A program made the position numbers and the translations under genes. DNA of 60,095 bases from Candidatus Caccalectryoclostridium excrementigallinarum (GTDB lineage Bacteria > Bacillota > Clostridia > Christensenellales > UBA3700): the NCBI GenBank assembly GCA_018714485.1, contig DVNJ01000006.1, positions 1 through 60,095 of the forward strand, written 5' to 3'. The stretch's first letter is position 1. Each line of letters begins with the position of its first letter. The notes beneath the pieces were generated by a model that saw nothing but the letters and a program-made list of their open reading frames with translations, was not told the origin of the DNA and did no database searches. Positions 1-7,537 of the stretch are shown piece after piece.

Positions 1-335
1 ATGCCGCCAAGACCGCCGCGGAAAAGCTGGAAAAGCGCCGCGAGATCAAGAGGCTGAAAGCGGAAAAGGCGATGCGCAAGACGGCGAAAGTTCAAGCCAA
101 GACGGACAAGGTCAAGTTCACGGACGAATATTTCGAGCAATATAAGACGGCGCACGCGCAAGAGCTGGAAGAGATGTCCCGCCTGCCCGAAGACGCCGAG
201 GCTCCCGCCCGAGAGGGCGCGGACGGCGCGGGGGACGCAGAAAAAGCGCCCGAGCGCGCCGCTTTCGAAAAGGCGGAGTCGGAAAACGAAGATCCCGAAA
301 AGAAGAATGTCAATGACGGAGGTGAAGATCAATGA
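1..335 (+). CDS. C-terminal fragment of an unidentified protein (5' end outside window)
   Basis: The reading frame is open from base 3 to the stop at 333-335, so the gene starts upstream of the window. The visible 110 residues are very rich in Lys, Glu and Ala: a basic helical stretch, then an acidic low-complexity tail. This looks like a cytoplasmic tail of a larger protein, possibly a membrane insertase or transporter, but nothing diagnostic is visible and no function is assigned. The stop overlaps the start of the next gene as ATGA, so the two are probably translationally coupled. Confidence 0.6.
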   Translation, partial: AAKTAAEKLEKRREIKRLKAEKAMRKTAKVQAKTDKVKFTDEYFEQYKTAHAQELEEMSRLPEDAEAPAREGADGAGDAEKAPERAAFEKAESENEDPEKKNVNDGGEDQ

Positions 336-1492
336 AAAAGAAAATAGCGGTTTTGCTCATCGTCATTCTCGCGCTCACCTTCGCCCTGACGGCGCTCGCC
401 GGCTGCCGCGACCTCTCGGCGCAAGAGGCGTTCGAGGCGCTCGTGAGCGCCTATGAGATGTCCATGGGCATAAAGTCCGACCCTGACAACGAAAACAGCA
501 AATATAACAACGTCATCTATTATTACAAGGAGCAGGACCGCCGCGGCATCGAGACGGTCACCGATCCGAGCGGCAAGCAGGTCCCCGTCTCCCTGAAAAA
601 CACCACGGTCAACGTGCATTGCGACATAGACGACGATTATGTCCTGCACCCCGATCAGGGCTTCGGCGTGCATCTCCTTGTCGACCGCTACGTCGAGCAG
701 AAAAACTCCGCGGGCAATATGGTGGACGATTATAACAACAACGTGGTCTATGACGCGCAGGGGAACATTGTGACTTATTCGGAAGACTTCCCCATTCAGG
801 GCAGCACGGAAAAGGTCACCGTCATCGACAAGTCGGGCAGAAAGCCCAAGGAAGTCGAGGTGGAAGTGGTCAATCCCGACCTCGACAGCCTGAAGAATTA
901 CGGCGTCAATGCCGTCCTTGACCAAACGGCGGCAAAGACGGACGGCAGTAAGCGCTTCCTCTCGGCGAGCACGGGAGAGCCTTTCGGCTTTAACGCCGTC
1001 AAAAACAGCGACGGACTGCGCGGTCAGTTGCAGCAATATATGGAAGGCATGAGCGCGCAGGAGTTCGTCGCTTCCGAATATATGCAGCCTTACACCCTCT
1101 CTTCCCGCTTGGAAGAGATAGGTCTGCTCACCGCAGAGGACATCACCTTTAAAAACGTGTTCAGCGCGAACGGCAGCAAGGTGGGCGGCGCTAAGGAGCA
1201 GATGAACCTCATCACCCTCACCTTCAAGATGACGGACGGCTATGCCGAGCGTTACAGCGAGCGCACGGGCAAGGACGCTTCGCAGTCTGTTTTCGCCGGC
1301 TGCCTTTATGCGCAGATAGAGATAACCTTCGGCAGGATAAGCAATATCTTTGTCTACACTTCCGACCCCGACACCACGGGCATTTTGGCGGCGGATCAGG
1401 AAGTTTACAACTTGCAGATAAGTTATCTCGGTCCCAACCTGGGCTCCATGCCGACGGGATATACGAAAGTGGACAAGTTCTTCAAAGGATAA
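332..1492 (+). CDS. Hypothetical lipoprotein
   Basis: A 386-residue protein. The N-terminus has Lys residues 2-4, a hydrophobic stretch and a lipobox LAGC with the acceptor Cys at about residue 25, so it should be a membrane-anchored extracytoplasmic lipoprotein. The rest is soluble, polar and rich in Asp, Asn and Tyr, with no catalytic motif I recognise. GGAGGTGA lies just before the ATG, and the start overlaps the upstream stop (ATGA), so it is the last gene of an operon beginning outside the window. A strong terminator follows directly. Family unknown. Confidence 0.75.
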   Translation: MKKKIAVLLIVILALTFALTALAGCRDLSAQEAFEALVSAYEMSMGIKSDPDNENSKYNNVIYYYKEQDRRGIETVTDPSGKQVPVSLKNTTVNVHCDIDDDYVLHPDQGFGVHLLVDRYVEQKNSAGNMVDDYNNNVVYDAQGNIVTYSEDFPIQGSTEKVTVIDKSGRKPKEVEVEVVNPDLDSLKNYGVNAVLDQTAAKTDGSKRFLSASTGEPFGFNAVKNSDGLRGQLQQYMEGMSAQEFVASEYMQPYTLSSRLEEIGLLTAEDITFKNVFSANGSKVGGAKEQMNLITLTFKMTDGYAERYSERTGKDASQSVFAGCLYAQIEITFGRISNIFVYTSDPDTTGILAADQEVYNLQISYLGPNLGSMPTGYTKVDKFFKG

Positions 1493-1497
1493 AAAGG

Positions 1498-1524
1498 CGC
1501 CCGCAGTAAAAGCGGGCGTTTTTT
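1498..1524 (+). terminator. Intrinsic terminator after the lipoprotein gene
   Basis: Seven-base-pair GC stem (CGCCCGC at 1498-1504 with GCGGGCG at 1512-1518), a 7-nt loop and six T residues at 1519-1524. Confidence 0.9.
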
Positions 1525-1576
1525 CGCCCCTGCCCCGCCTTTTACAAAAGCGCGCGGGCATAAACAAGGAGAAAAC

Positions 1577-2068
1577 ATGGCATTCAGACAGATGAGAAGA
1601 GCGCGTCAGGCGCTCCCCGAAAGCGAAAGCCGCGCGATCTTAAAGGCGGGCAAGACCGCCGTTCTCGCCCTCTCGGGCGACGACGGCTATCCCTATGCCC
1701 TGCCCCTCAATTATGTTTACGCGAACGGCGCCGTCTATTTCCACTCGGCAAAGAGCGGGCACAAGACGGACGCGATCGCCCGCTGCGACAAGGCGAGCCT
1801 TTGCGTGATCGCCCGCGACGACGTTTTGCCGGAAAAATTCACCACGCTTTATAAGAGCGTGATCGCCTTCGGCAGGATAAGCGCGGTCAAAGACGAGGAA
1901 GAACTGCGCCGCGCCGCCCGCCTTTTGGCGGAAAAATACTGCCCCCTCTCAAGCGCGCAGGAGATAACGGCGGAGATAGAAAAATACCTGCCCGCCCTCG
2001 CCGTGCTGCGCTTTGACATAGAACATCTCACGGGCAAGCAGGGCGCGGAATTTTTGCAAAATACTTAG
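1577..2068 (+). CDS. NimA-like pyridoxamine 5'-phosphate oxidase family flavoprotein
   Basis: A 163-residue protein of the FMN-binding split-barrel family. It shows the typical early basic region, a strand ending in GYPYALPLNYVY (about residues 38-49), and the HSAKSGHKTDAI segment that in this family contacts flavin phosphate. Members include nitroimidazole reductases (Nim) and uncharacterised FMN or heme-binding proteins; the substrate cannot be read from sequence. AAGGAG lies upstream of the ATG. It is flanked by terminators on both sides, so it is probably monocistronic. Family call is firm; enzymatic role is not. Confidence 0.85.
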   Translation: MAFRQMRRARQALPESESRAILKAGKTAVLALSGDDGYPYALPLNYVYANGAVYFHSAKSGHKTDAIARCDKASLCVIARDDVLPEKFTTLYKSVIAFGRISAVKDEEELRRAARLLAEKYCPLSSAQEITAEIEKYLPALAVLRFDIEHLTGKQGAEFLQNT

Positions 2069-2120
2069 CCCCTCGGGCGCGGGCGAAGCGCGCCCGCCTT
2101 ACAAAGCTGCGGGCAAACAA

Positions 2121-2152
2121 AAAGCGCGGATCGCTCCGCGCTCTTTTGTTTT
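2121..2152. terminator. Bidirectional intrinsic terminator
   Basis: Stem AGCGCGGA (2123-2130), loop TCGC, TCCGCGCT (2135-2142), with a T-rich run on the plus side and an A-rich run on the other. It lies between convergent genes and can serve both. Confidence 0.85.
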
Positions 2153-2160
2153 CCTGAGTT

Positions 2161-2739
2161 TTATTGCGTTTTTCCTTTGGCAAGATCCTTGTCCGTATAA
2201 TAAGTTCCGCCCAAGCCGCCGTCAAGCCAAAGTTTTATCCCGCCGCTCTCGCGCGTGCGCTTCAAGTCGATGATGCGCTGATTGGACGAACCGCGGAAAC
2301 GCAGCTTTATGTCTTTGAGCGCCTCCACGAACTCCCCGTCCACGAGCACGTCTATGCGCGCCAGCATGTCTTTCGTGAAGGGCGTGAACGCCGCGCCGCC
2401 CTCTTGCAGGTCGGTCTCCAACGTGTAACCCGTATAGCACCAGACGTCCTTTTGCGGAAAACGCTCTTTCACCTTTTTGAGCAAGCCGCAGACGGTCTCT
2501 TGATTGCGCGGATCGAACGGCTCGCCGCCCAAAAGCGAAAGCCCGGCGATATAAGAGTGCCCGAGCGCGGAGAGTATCTCCTCTTCTGTCGCGGCGGTAT
2601 AGGGCGAGCCGTAGGCAAAGTCCCATGCCTCGGCATTGAAGCAGCCCTTGCAGCGATGCTCGCAGCCGCTGACAAAGAGCGAAACCCTCACGCCGGGACC
2701 GTTGGCGACGTCGTATTTTTTTATCGTGGCGAAGTTCAT
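2161..2739 (-). CDS. nrdG: Anaerobic ribonucleoside-triphosphate reductase activating protein NrdG
   Basis: A 192-residue radical SAM enzyme that installs the glycyl radical on NrdD. The 4Fe-4S Cys triplet CEHRCKGC is at residues 26-33, and the SAM-binding GGEP motif is at 71-74. Length matches the family. It is separated from nrdD by a single base on the same strand, so it is cotranscribed and made alongside its substrate. The enzyme needs anaerobic conditions. Confidence 0.95.
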   Translation of the reverse strand: MNFATIKKYDVANGPGVRVSLFVSGCEHRCKGCFNAEAWDFAYGSPYTAATEEEILSALGHSYIAGLSLLGGEPFDPRNQETVCGLLKKVKERFPQKDVWCYTGYTLETDLQEGGAAFTPFTKDMLARIDVLVDGEFVEALKDIKLRFRGSSNQRIIDLKRTRESGGIKLWLDGGLGGTYYTDKDLAKGKTQ

Positions 2740-2740
2740 C

Positions 2741-4864
2741 TCAAAGGTGCAGCACGCGCGCTTTTATCTCTTTGGTCTTACCCAAATTCCAGAAGTTCTC
2801 GCCCAAATATCCGCAGGTGCGGCGGGTGACGTTCATCTTCCTGTGATCCTTGTTATGGCAGTTGGGGCATTCCCATTCGTTGTCGTCGTTGATCATGATC
2901 TCGCCGTCATAGCCGCAAACGTGACAGTAGTCGCTCTTGGTGTTGAACTCGGCATATTGGATATTGTCATAGATGAACTTGACCACCTCGCGCATAGCCT
3001 CCAAATTATGCTGCATATTGGGGATCTCCACATAGGATATGCAGCCGCCGCTGGAGATCTTTTGGAACTGCGCTTCGAAGGCGAACTTGCTGAATGCGTC
3101 TATGTGTTCGCGCACGTCGACGTGATAGGAGTTGGTGTAATATCCCTTGTCCGTGACGTCTTTGACCGTGCCGTACTTTTCCTTGTCTATGCGCGCAAAG
3201 CGATAGCAGAGCGACTCGGCGGGAGTGCCGTAAAGGGCAAAGCCGATGTTGGTCTCCGCCTTCCACTTGTCCGTGGCTTCGCGCAGCCTGTTCATCACGC
3301 GCAGTGCGAACTCCTCGCCCTTGGGCGTGGTCTGCGGCTCGCCCGTCATCAGCTTGGTGACCTCGTAAAGCCCTATATAACCCAAAGATATGCTCGAATA
3401 ACCGCCGTAAAGCAGCTTGTCTATCGTTTCGCCCTTGTCGAGGCGCGCGATGGCGCCGTACTGCCAATGAATGGGAGAGACGTCGCTCTTCACGCCTTTG
3501 AGCGCGTTATGCCTGCACATGAGCGCCTCGAAGCAGAGCTGCAACCTCTCGTCCATCAGCTTCCAGAACTTTTCCTCGTCCCCTTCCGCCGCCAAGGCTA
3601 TCTGCGGCAGGTTTATGCTCACCACGCCCTGGTTGAACCTGCCCTCGAACTTATAATTGCCATTTTCGTCTTTCCAGGGGGAAAGGAAGGAGCGGCAACC
3701 CATGGGGCTGAAAACGTTGCCCTCGTAATTTTCGCGCATCTTCTTGGCGGAGATATAGTCGGGATAAAGGCGCTTTGACGAGCACTTGACGGCAAGCTCG
3801 GTGACATAGTCGTACTTCCCGCCTTTGAGGCAGTTATGCTCGTCCAAGACATAGACCAGCTTGGGGAAGGCGGGCGTGATATAGACGCCCTTTTCGTTCT
3901 TGATGCCCTCGTAACGCTGGCGCAATATCTCCATGATTATCATGGCGTTCTCTTCGATATATTCGTCGTCCTTGTCCAAATAGAGGAAAAGGGTGACGAA
4001 AGGCGACTGACCGTTGGTGGTCATGAGCGTGTTTATCTGATATTGAATGGTCTGCACGCCCGCGCGCAGCTCTTCCTGAATGCGGTCGGCGAGCAGTTTT
4101 TCCATCTCCTCGCCCGTGATGTCGGGGAAGATCTCCTCGTAATGCTTGCGGAACTTCTCCTTGCTGCGCCTGAGATATTTGCCCAAGTGGCGGATGTCCA
4201 CGCTCTGCCCGCCATACTGCGAGCAAGCCACGGCGGCGATTATCTGCGTGGTTATCGTGCACGCCACCTGAAAGCTCTTGGGGCTTTCGATAAGCTTGCC
4301 GTTCATCACCGTGCCGTTGTCGAGCATGTCGCCGATGTTGATGAGGCAGCAGTTGAAGATGGGCTGAATGAAATAGTCCGCGTCATGGAAATGCAGAACG
4401 CCCTCGTCGTGCGCCTTGGCTATCTTTTCGGGAAGCAGTATCCTGCGGGTGAGATCCTTGGAAACTTCGCCCGCGATGAGGTCGCGCTGAGTGGACGCCG
4501 CCAAGGCATTCTTGTTGGAATTTTCTTCCATCAGGTCCTTGTTGGAGTTGCGGATAAGTCCCAAGATAGCTTCGTCCGTGGTGTTGGCTTTGCGTATGAG
4601 CGCGCGGGTAAAGCGATATATTATATATTTTTTCGCAAGTTCATAGTGCCCGTAAGCCATCAGGCGCTCTTCGATTATGTCCTGAATGTCTTCAACGAGC
4701 ATGCGCTTGCGTCCCTTGTGTTCGATAAAGTCGAGTATCTCCCTTATCTCCTTTTCGGACGCGCGTTCTTTTTCCTCTACTTCGGCGTTGGCTTTGCCGA
4801 TCGCCACGGCGATCTTCGTCCTGTCGTACTCGGCGAATTTTCCGTCTCTCTTCACAACTTGCAT
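2741..4864 (-). CDS. nrdD: Anaerobic (class III) ribonucleoside-triphosphate reductase NrdD
   Basis: A 707-residue enzyme that reduces NTPs to dNTPs using a glycyl radical. An ATP-cone allosteric domain occupies about residues 1-95. Near the C-terminus, two CxxC pairs (Cys647/650 and 666/669) form the zinc site, followed by the glycyl-radical motif RTCGYLG with the radical Gly at about 685. AGGAGAGG precedes the ATG. It is first gene of the nrdDG operon, whose promoter carries NrdR boxes. The family is oxygen-sensitive, which fits the anaerobic gene set here. Confidence 0.97.
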   Translation of the reverse strand: MQVVKRDGKFAEYDRTKIAVAIGKANAEVEEKERASEKEIREILDFIEHKGRKRMLVEDIQDIIEERLMAYGHYELAKKYIIYRFTRALIRKANTTDEAILGLIRNSNKDLMEENSNKNALAASTQRDLIAGEVSKDLTRRILLPEKIAKAHDEGVLHFHDADYFIQPIFNCCLINIGDMLDNGTVMNGKLIESPKSFQVACTITTQIIAAVACSQYGGQSVDIRHLGKYLRRSKEKFRKHYEEIFPDITGEEMEKLLADRIQEELRAGVQTIQYQINTLMTTNGQSPFVTLFLYLDKDDEYIEENAMIIMEILRQRYEGIKNEKGVYITPAFPKLVYVLDEHNCLKGGKYDYVTELAVKCSSKRLYPDYISAKKMRENYEGNVFSPMGCRSFLSPWKDENGNYKFEGRFNQGVVSINLPQIALAAEGDEEKFWKLMDERLQLCFEALMCRHNALKGVKSDVSPIHWQYGAIARLDKGETIDKLLYGGYSSISLGYIGLYEVTKLMTGEPQTTPKGEEFALRVMNRLREATDKWKAETNIGFALYGTPAESLCYRFARIDKEKYGTVKDVTDKGYYTNSYHVDVREHIDAFSKFAFEAQFQKISSGGCISYVEIPNMQHNLEAMREVVKFIYDNIQYAEFNTKSDYCHVCGYDGEIMINDDNEWECPNCHNKDHRKMNVTRRTCGYLGENFWNLGKTKEIKARVLHL

Positions 4865-4897
4865 GGCTGTCCTCTCCTTATCAAAAAAACTGCAAAC

Positions 4898-4926
4898 ATA
4901 ATACTATATCTTGTGTTCAAAGTCAA
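4898..4926 (-). promoter_or_regulatory. Promoter of nrdDG
   Basis: Reading the minus strand: -35 TTGACT (4921-4926), 17-bp spacer, -10 TATTAT (4898-4903). The spacer is occupied by an NrdR-like box. Confidence 0.75.
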
Positions 4927-4948
4927 CGCTTTTTCCCACATCTTGCGA
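4901..4948 (-). promoter_or_regulatory. Tandem NrdR boxes upstream of nrdDG
   Basis: On the plus strand, 4901-4916 reads ATACTATATCTTGTGT, close to the NrdR consensus. A weaker copy at 4933-4948 (TTCCCACATCTTGCGA) starts exactly 32 bp away, the usual phasing of paired NrdR sites. Box 1 covers the -10/spacer and box 2 lies just upstream of the -35. NrdR is known to repress ribonucleotide reductase operons; binding here is inferred. Confidence 0.75.
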
Positions 4949-5090
4949 TTTTTTCCAGTCAATTTACGGCTTTTATTTTTGCCGCCGCCCGCGTTTGAGC
5001 CGAAATTGTGCCATTGAAAAACCTATTGTGATAACCCGCCTTTTTCGCCCGCAAAACAACGGACCAAAACCGCCCGACTTTAACATCTCT

Positions 5091-5510
5091 TCAAAGGCGC
5101 AAAACTATTTTTTTTCTCTTTTCGGCATAGGCACAAGCTTTCGCCGCGCCGCCGAGCGCTATCACAAGATCGCTTTGCTCTATCATCCATTTCTCGCAGC
5201 CGTTCGCGGTAAGGCGGGAAAGATCTTTTGCTCCGAGGCGGATCGTTTCATCGTAAAGCCCGCTTTCGGAAAATTTTTTCGCTTGCCGCCCGTTGACATA
5301 GGGGATCACGAGCACGCACGTTATATTTTTATATTTATTTTTCACCTTATTGACGCAATCTGCCGCAAAGCCGTTAAGCCACCCGTCTTTGCCGCAATAA
5401 CAGACGACCCTCCTCTCTTTCTGCGCCAAAAAAACGAGTATCTCGATAAGATCCACTTTGCTCCTGATGTCCGCGACAAAGTTTTCGCGCCCGCAAAACG
5501 CCACCCTCAT
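5091..5510 (-). CDS. SLOG-like (DUF1273-type) nucleotide-binding protein
   Basis: About 139 residues. The N-terminus VAFCGREN followed by a predicted Rossmann-like pattern, and a C-terminal SDLVIALGGAAKA segment, resemble the SLOG/YpsA superfamily, which binds nucleotides or nucleotide-derived ligands. I chose the ATG at 5508-5510 over an upstream TTG (5529-5531) because a -10 box ends exactly 6 nt before it. It is divergent from a small XRE regulator and shares a palindrome-rich intergenic region. Function unknown; the superfamily call is tentative. Confidence 0.5.
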   Translation of the reverse strand: MRVAFCGRENFVADIRSKVDLIEILVFLAQKERRVVCYCGKDGWLNGFAADCVNKVKNKYKNITCVLVIPYVNGRQAKKFSESGLYDETIRLGAKDLSRLTANGCEKWMIEQSDLVIALGGAAKACAYAEKRKKIVLRL

Positions 5511-5516
5511 AACAAA

Positions 5517-5545
5517 ATTATATACCCGCAAAGCGCAATTTCCAA
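5517..5545 (-). promoter_or_regulatory. Leaderless-type promoter of the SLOG-like gene
   Basis: Minus strand: -35 TTGGAA (5540-5545), 17-bp spacer, -10 TATAAT (5517-5522), then only 6 nt (5511-5516) before the ATG. Transcription would start at or next to the start codon, leaving no room for a ribosome-binding site. Confidence 0.6.
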
Positions 5546-5553
5546 CCGTTATA

Positions 5554-5616
5554 TAGGTATACCTAAATAATTTTTTCTTGCGCCGTCGTTACAATATATA
5601 TGTAGATATTTCTACA
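5554..5616. promoter_or_regulatory. Two palindromic operator candidates between divergent genes
   Basis: TAGGTATACCTA at 5554-5565 is a perfect 12-bp palindrome lying just upstream of the SLOG-gene -35. TGTAGA-TATT-TCTACA at 5601-5616 is a perfect 6-4-6 inverted repeat just before the XRE gene's ribosome-binding site. Both are plausible binding sites for the XRE protein encoded at 5629. Confidence 0.5.
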
Positions 5617-5628
5617 TAGGAGTGTGCG

Positions 5629-5871
5629 GTGACAGTTGCGCAAGCGGTGGCAAAGCGCATAAGAGCCTTACTTGCCGAAAAGAATATGACGCTTTATCGG
5701 CTGGCGGAAAACGCCCATATCAAACACGGCTCTATGGCTTGCATCATGAACGGCAGGAATAAAACGGTCACGTTAAGCACGGTCATGATGATCGCGCGCG
5801 GATTCGACATGACTTTATTGGAATTTTTGGACGACGACGTCTTCACCTGCGAAGAACTCGAAGTGGAATAA
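5629..5871 (+). CDS. XRE-family helix-turn-helix regulator
   Basis: An 80-residue protein that is almost only a HTH_3 domain: a first helix around residues 5-17, the turn LYRLAENAHIKHGSMACIMN (about 22-41) and a following helix around VTLSTVMMIARGFDMTLLEFL. GTG start with AGGAG upstream. Typical of small autoregulatory DNA-binding proteins. Its own upstream inverted repeat (5601-5616) is a candidate operator. Target genes are unknown; the divergent SLOG-like gene is the obvious candidate. Confidence 0.85.
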   Translation: MTVAQAVAKRIRALLAEKNMTLYRLAENAHIKHGSMACIMNGRNKTVTLSTVMMIARGFDMTLLEFLDDDVFTCEELEVE

Positions 5872-5920
5872 CTCCTCTTTTTTCTTTATCTCAAAACCTG
5901 AAAAAAGTGCGGCAAAACGC

Positions 5921-5949
5921 TTTACAACTTTAATGCGATAAAGTATAAT
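5921..5949 (+). promoter_or_regulatory. Promoter of the amino-acid ABC transporter operon
   Basis: -35 TTTACA (5921-5926), 17-bp spacer, -10 TATAAT (5944-5949), 32 bp before the ATG of the binding-protein gene. Confidence 0.8.
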
Positions 5950-5981
5950 GGTATCACCAACCCGAAAAAGAGGTGTTTTTT

Positions 5982-6827
5982 ATGAAAAAGAAAATAGTTT
6001 TGGCACTTTTGCTCGTTGCGGTCGTGCTCACCGCCGTCCTCGGCGCCGCCGCCTGCACAAAAACCGAACTCATAGGCTTTGACGTAGAGCTTGCCCAAGC
6101 CGTGGGCAAGGATTTGGGCGTCGAAGTGGAATTCCAGCTGATCAACTGGAATAACAAAGAAAACGAACTCGAATCCAAGAACGTCGACCTTTTGTGGAAC
6201 GGCATGACCATCACGGAAGAGCGCGAAGCGCAGATGGAGATAAGCGAGCCTTATATGCTCAACGAGCAGGTCGCCATCATCAGAAAGACGGACGCGAGCA
6301 AGTTTGACACTTTGGACAAAATGCTCGCCTCGAAAAAGTGGACTGCCGAAAGCGGCAGCGCGGGCGCCGAGCTTATCCCCGAGTTGGGCGCCACGCTTAT
6401 CGGCGTTTCTTCGCAAATAAACATTCTCACCGAACTCAACGCGGGCAGCGCGGACATCGGCGTTATGGACAGCGTCATGGCGGGCTACTATATCAACGAA
6501 ACGGGCAGCGAATATGCCGACAGCCTGATGATCGCTCCCGTGAAGATAGCGCTCGAAGACGAATATTACGGCATCGCCGCGCGCAAGGGCGAAGTCGCGC
6601 TCATGGACAAGATAAACACTTCTCTTGCCAAGCTCTATGCGGACGGCACTGTGGGCAAGATCGCGGAAACATACGGCTTGACCGACGTCATTCTGCCCGT
6701 CGAATACACTTCTCAATGGGACAGCATCGCCGACAAGTCCAGCTGGGACTACATCGTGAACAGGGGCAAGATAGTCATCGGTTACACTCTGTTCGCGCCC
6801 ATCGCTTACGAAGTGGTAGCGGAATAA
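5982..6827 (+). CDS. Amino-acid ABC transporter substrate-binding lipoprotein, apparently circularly permuted
   Basis: A 281-residue binding protein of the SBP_bac_3 family (polar amino acids). The start is the ATG at 5982, with AGAGG upstream, not the in-frame GTG at 5973. A signal peptide ends at Cys25. The order of parts is unusual. Right after the lipid Cys comes ELIGFDVELAQAVGKDLG, normally found some 30 residues into the mature protein. The segment that normally begins the mature domain, WDYIVNRGKIVIGYTLFAPI, lies at the extreme C-terminus (about 255-274). All central elements (NWNN, DLLWNGMTITEER, SEPY) are present in between. This fits a circular permutation in the loop after the first strand. 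A terminator-like hairpin separates it from the permease gene. Confidence 0.85.
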   Translation: MKKKIVLALLLVAVVLTAVLGAAACTKTELIGFDVELAQAVGKDLGVEVEFQLINWNNKENELESKNVDLLWNGMTITEEREAQMEISEPYMLNEQVAIIRKTDASKFDTLDKMLASKKWTAESGSAGAELIPELGATLIGVSSQINILTELNAGSADIGVMDSVMAGYYINETGSEYADSLMIAPVKIALEDEYYGIAARKGEVALMDKINTSLAKLYADGTVGKIAETYGLTDVILPVEYTSQWDSIADKSSWDYIVNRGKIVIGYTLFAPIAYEVVAE

Positions 6828-6843
6828 TTTGCAAAAATACTCG

Positions 6844-6872
6844 GGCGCGGCGGCTTTGCCGCGCCTTTTTTT
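6844..6872 (+). terminator. Intercistronic intrinsic terminator between binding protein and permease
   Basis: GGCGCGGC (6844-6851), 6-nt loop, GCCGCGCC (6858-6865), then seven T. The RBS of the permease gene follows at once. Partial termination here would give more binding protein than membrane components, as is common in ABC operons. Confidence 0.85.
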
Positions 6873-6882
6873 GAGGTAAAAT

Positions 6883-7536
6883 ATGGGACTTACTTTGGGA
6901 CAAGCCACCTCTCGGCTTTTTGAGGGTTTCGGCGTCACGGTGCTGCTCTTCGCGCTCACTCTCGTGCTCGCCATTCCGCTCGGGCTCGTGGTATGCGCCT
7001 GCTCGACTTCGCGCTTCAAGCCGCTTGCCTATCTCTTTAAAGCCATAATCTGGGTCGTGCGCGGCACTCCCCTTTTGCTGCAGATAATCGTGGTCTTTTA
7101 CGGCCCCGGTCTTTTGCTCGGTTGGCAGTACAACGAACGCATGTCCGCCTTGGTGATAGCCTTTACCATCAACTACTCCTGCTATTTTTCCGAGATATAC
7201 CGCAGCGGTATCCAAAACCTGCCGCGCGGACAATACGAAGCGGGCTACGTCCTCGGCATGACCCGCGCGCAGATCTTCTTCCGCGTGATCCTGCCGCAGA
7301 TGATCAAGCGCATACTCCCGCCCATGAGCAACGAGATAATCACCTTGGTCAAGGACACTTCCTTAGCGCAGATAATCTCCGTGAGCGAAATCGTCCTGAC
7401 CGCATACAACCTGCAAAACACCTATGCCGTCATCTGGCCGCTCTTCTATGCGGGCTTGTTCTATCTCGTCTTCAACGGCATACTCACCCTGCTCTTCGGA
7501 TATTTGGAAAAAAAGCTCAACTATTACAAGGTCTGA
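6883..7536 (+). CDS. Amino-acid ABC transporter permease
   Basis: A 217-residue integral membrane protein of the HisM/GlnP family, usual length. Hydrophobic segments lie near residues 15-38, 52-78, 86-105 and 185-208. The cytoplasmic EAA loop EAGYVLGMTRAQ (119-130), which docks on the ATPase, is intact. GAGGT precedes the ATG. The next gene starts 1 nt after its stop, so permease and ATPase are cotranslated. Substrate is probably a polar amino acid, inferred from family. Confidence 0.92.
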   Translation: MGLTLGQATSRLFEGFGVTVLLFALTLVLAIPLGLVVCACSTSRFKPLAYLFKAIIWVVRGTPLLLQIIVVFYGPGLLLGWQYNERMSALVIAFTINYSCYFSEIYRSGIQNLPRGQYEAGYVLGMTRAQIFFRVILPQMIKRILPPMSNEIITLVKDTSLAQIISVSEIVLTAYNLQNTYAVIWPLFYAGLFYLVFNGILTLLFGYLEKKLNYYKV

Positions 7537-7537
7537 C

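Noticed and set aside
329..1567. Long minus-strand ORF opposite the lipoprotein gene
   Set aside because: Shadow frame in GC-rich DNA. No ribosome-binding site or recognisable domains; the plus-strand lipoprotein has a signal peptide and RBS.
5091..5871. Toxin-antitoxin pair
   Set aside because: The genes are divergent rather than in tandem, and the SLOG-like protein resembles no known toxin.
5973..5981. GTG start for the binding protein
   Set aside because: It lies inside the ribosome-binding region; the ATG at 5982 has correct spacing and begins a normal signal peptide.
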